From positions 1 through 7,210 of the forward strand of contig VBEI01000019.1 in the NCBI GenBank assembly GCA_005882715.1: a stretch of DNA of 7,210 nucleotides, read 5' to 3'. Source of the DNA: Chloroflexota bacterium. Lineage in GTDB: Bacteria; Chloroflexota; Dehalococcoidia; SM23-28-2; RBG-16-64-32. The notes below the pieces were generated by a model. That model was not told the origin of the DNA, did not search any database, and worked only from the letters and a program-made list of their open reading frames with translations. Shown here piece after piece: positions 5,797 to 7,210 of this stretch (its first letter is position 1; each line of letters begins with the position of its first letter). The position numbers and the translations under genes are program-made.

Positions 5797-7210
5797 ATGT
5801 CATCGGCGAAAGTTCGAGCGCCCACGCAGGCGCGAGTAAGCGTCGTTATACCGGCGAAGAACGAGGAAATGAGCCTGCCCTACGTGCTGCGCAGGCTACC
5901 CCGTGGCTGCATGAGGTAATCGTGGTAGACGGTCTCTCCCGAGCTGCCACAAGGGGGGTCGCCCGCCTCTGCTGCCAACTGTCCGGGTTGTATCGCAATC
6001 GGGGCGCGGCAAAGGTAACGCGCTACGCGAAGGATTCGTTCACTGTACGAGGGATATTGTCGTAGCGCTCGATGCGGATGGCAGCATGGACCCGGAAGAG
6101 ATCCCGGCTATCGTCGCCTTCCTGGAGTCTGGGCTTGATTATGTTAAGGGCTCTCGCATGATAGGCGGCGGTTCTTCGGTAGATCTGACGCGCTTCCGGC
6201 GTTTTGGAAATTGGATGTTCCGAACTTTAACTAACTTCTTGCACGGGACAAGTTATACGGACTTGTGTTATGGTTACTTCGGCTTTCGACGGGGGACGGT
6301 CGATCACCTGGATCTGCGCTCGAGCGGGTTCGAGATCGAGACGGAGATCAGCATTAAGGCGCATCACGCCGGCCTCCGGACGGCAGAGATCCCGAGCAGT
6401 GAATCGGCCCGTCGCAACGGGGCGAGCAACTTGAGCGCCTTCAGGGACGGCTGCCAAATACTCCGGACAATCGTCCAAGCGGCAGCCGAGGACAGCGTCC
6501 CCGCCCACTCTCATCTCGGCGCGGTGGCGATCATCGGCCTGGGTCTAGGAGCACTCATAGCCCTCGGAGCTATCGCCTTGCCGCAAGACGCCGCGAACGT
6601 CGCGGGGATGGACGCGATTCCAGCCACAGCCCCAGCGCCCCCCGCGGCCGCCGCACTCTTGCCGGTTACTCTGAACCCCGTTGACGACGCCTACGTGGCC
6701 GGGGAACTACCAAACGACAACTTCGGCTCAGACCCTTCGCTGGAGGCCGATGCTTCGCCGGTCCGTGAATCATACCTGAAGTTCGACCTGCGCGCGCTGG
6801 CCTCTCAGAGCGTCTCGCAGGCAACCCTCGGTATGTACGTGACGAACGGCTCCGGCGGCGCCTTTGACCTAAGGAATGTCGCGGACAGTGCATGGACAGA
6901 AGGGGCGATCACATTCAACAACAAGCCGGCTAAGGGGAACGTCCTCGCCAGCTTTACCCCTGGAACGGCAACCGGCCGGTGGCTCGAGGTGGACATCACT
7001 TCGGCCACCGCCGGCAACGCCGGCTCCTTCATGTCTGCGGCGCTCCAGACCTCGAGTACGGACGCCCTCGGGTTCAACTCATCCGAGGCGGCGTCCAACC
7101 GTTTGGAACTGGTGATTCAGCTGCTCGGGGCGACTCCTGGGCCGTCCGCGACCGCAACGTCCACTCCCGCGGCCACGCCGACGGGCACGGCGATGCCCAC
7201 GCCATCAACG
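5797..7210 (+). pseudogene. GtrB/DPM-like GT2 fused to a membrane helix and CBM96 domain, two frameshifts, 3' end cut
   Basis: The glycosyltransferase is spread over three frames. ATG 5797 opens RVSVVIPAKNEE and reads to a TAA at 5917-5919. The continuation LHEVIVVDGLSR lies in the frame one base back, which runs to a TAG at 6063-6065. From about 5968 the match moves back one more base to LLPTVRVVSQSGRGKGNA and stays open to the right edge (this last frame has no stop from 5915). Each shift looks like loss of one base, near 5903 (beside CCCC) and near 5968. Rejoined, the GT domain has about 228 residues. It includes VALDADGS (DxD at 6071-6079), GFEIETEIS, and RRNGASNLSAFRDG, which are typical of enzymes transferring sugar to polyprenyl or dolichyl phosphate. 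One hydrophobic helix (6515-6580) and an Ala/Pro spacer lead directly into a CBM96-like domain. In its present form the N-terminal half cannot be translated with the rest, unless the shifts are sequencing errors. No clear Shine-Dalgarno precedes 5797. Confidence 0.75.
6656..7122 (+). other. CBM96/DNRLRE-like domain within the GT2 fusion frame
   Basis: The frame that carries the C-terminal GT half continues into a beta-rich domain of about 155 residues. Family landmarks are present in order: DDAYV, NDNFGSDPSLEA, ESYLKFDLRAL, a Trp-containing AWTEGAITFNNKP, RWLEVDIT, and GFNSSEAASNRLELVI at the end. This is the pattern of the DNRLRE/CBM96 family of extracellular carbohydrate-binding or cell-wall-associated domains. 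The preceding helix would place it outside the membrane. It is followed by a Thr/Pro/Ala-rich linker (7127-7210), which suggests further domains beyond the window. Confidence 0.8.

Noticed and set aside
5784..6065. Independent 93-codon gene
   Set aside because: Only its middle (HEVIVVDGLSR) is meaningful, and this is the central piece of the frameshifted GT2. The flanking residues are out-of-frame readings.
7127..7210. Thr/Pro-rich repeat as a simple-sequence DNA repeat
   Set aside because: Codons vary and the frame is the same as the CBM96 domain, so it reads as a protein linker and not as a DNA repeat element.

Overview
The window is a high-GC bacterial stretch that looks like part of a surface-polysaccharide or glycoconjugate assembly locus. 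No gene here is a taxonomic marker. High GC, GTG and TTG starts, an HPr-kinase-like P-loop protein beside glycosyltransferases, and a CBM96/DNRLRE-type domain followed by a Thr/Pro-rich linker together suggest Chloroflexota (Thermomicrobia-like) or another high-GC Terrabacteria lineage. That placement is inference.

Left part (1-607): a minus-strand gene for an HprK-like P-loop protein enters from the left edge and starts at 487. It has a clear Shine-Dalgarno and a plausible promoter in the 120-bp divergent gap. From 608 onward everything reads on the plus strand: a YdjM/DUF457-type membrane protein (608-1174) and, 4 bases later, a family 2 glycosyltransferase (1179-2156).

Middle part (2157-5720): after a 153-bp gap comes the most unusual gene, a 786-residue protein (2310-4670). 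It carries two J-domain-like modules, both without the HPD motif, in front of a 12-13 helix membrane domain that resembles GT-C or polymerase-like envelope proteins. Its stop overlaps the GTG start of a second GT2 (4670-5539), which in turn overlaps a small membrane protein (5514-5720). These three form a tightly coupled operon.

Right part (5721-7210): a third, GtrB/DPM-like GT2 begins near 5797 but is split over three frames by two apparent single-base deletions (about 5903 and about 5968). Its remaining frame is open from 5915 to the right edge. That frame joins the C-terminal half of the glycosyltransferase, one membrane helix, a complete CBM96/DNRLRE-like domain and the start of a Thr/Pro-rich linker. 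The deletions are either sequence errors or true pseudogenisation.

Working model (inference): GT2 enzymes make or extend lipid-linked sugars at the inner face of the membrane, the large membrane protein uses lipid-linked substrates or polymerises them, and the CBM96-bearing protein presents a carbohydrate-binding domain outside. The paired degenerate J-domains would then be a cytoplasmic docking or regulatory head on the membrane enzyme, which is the most novel feature of the window.
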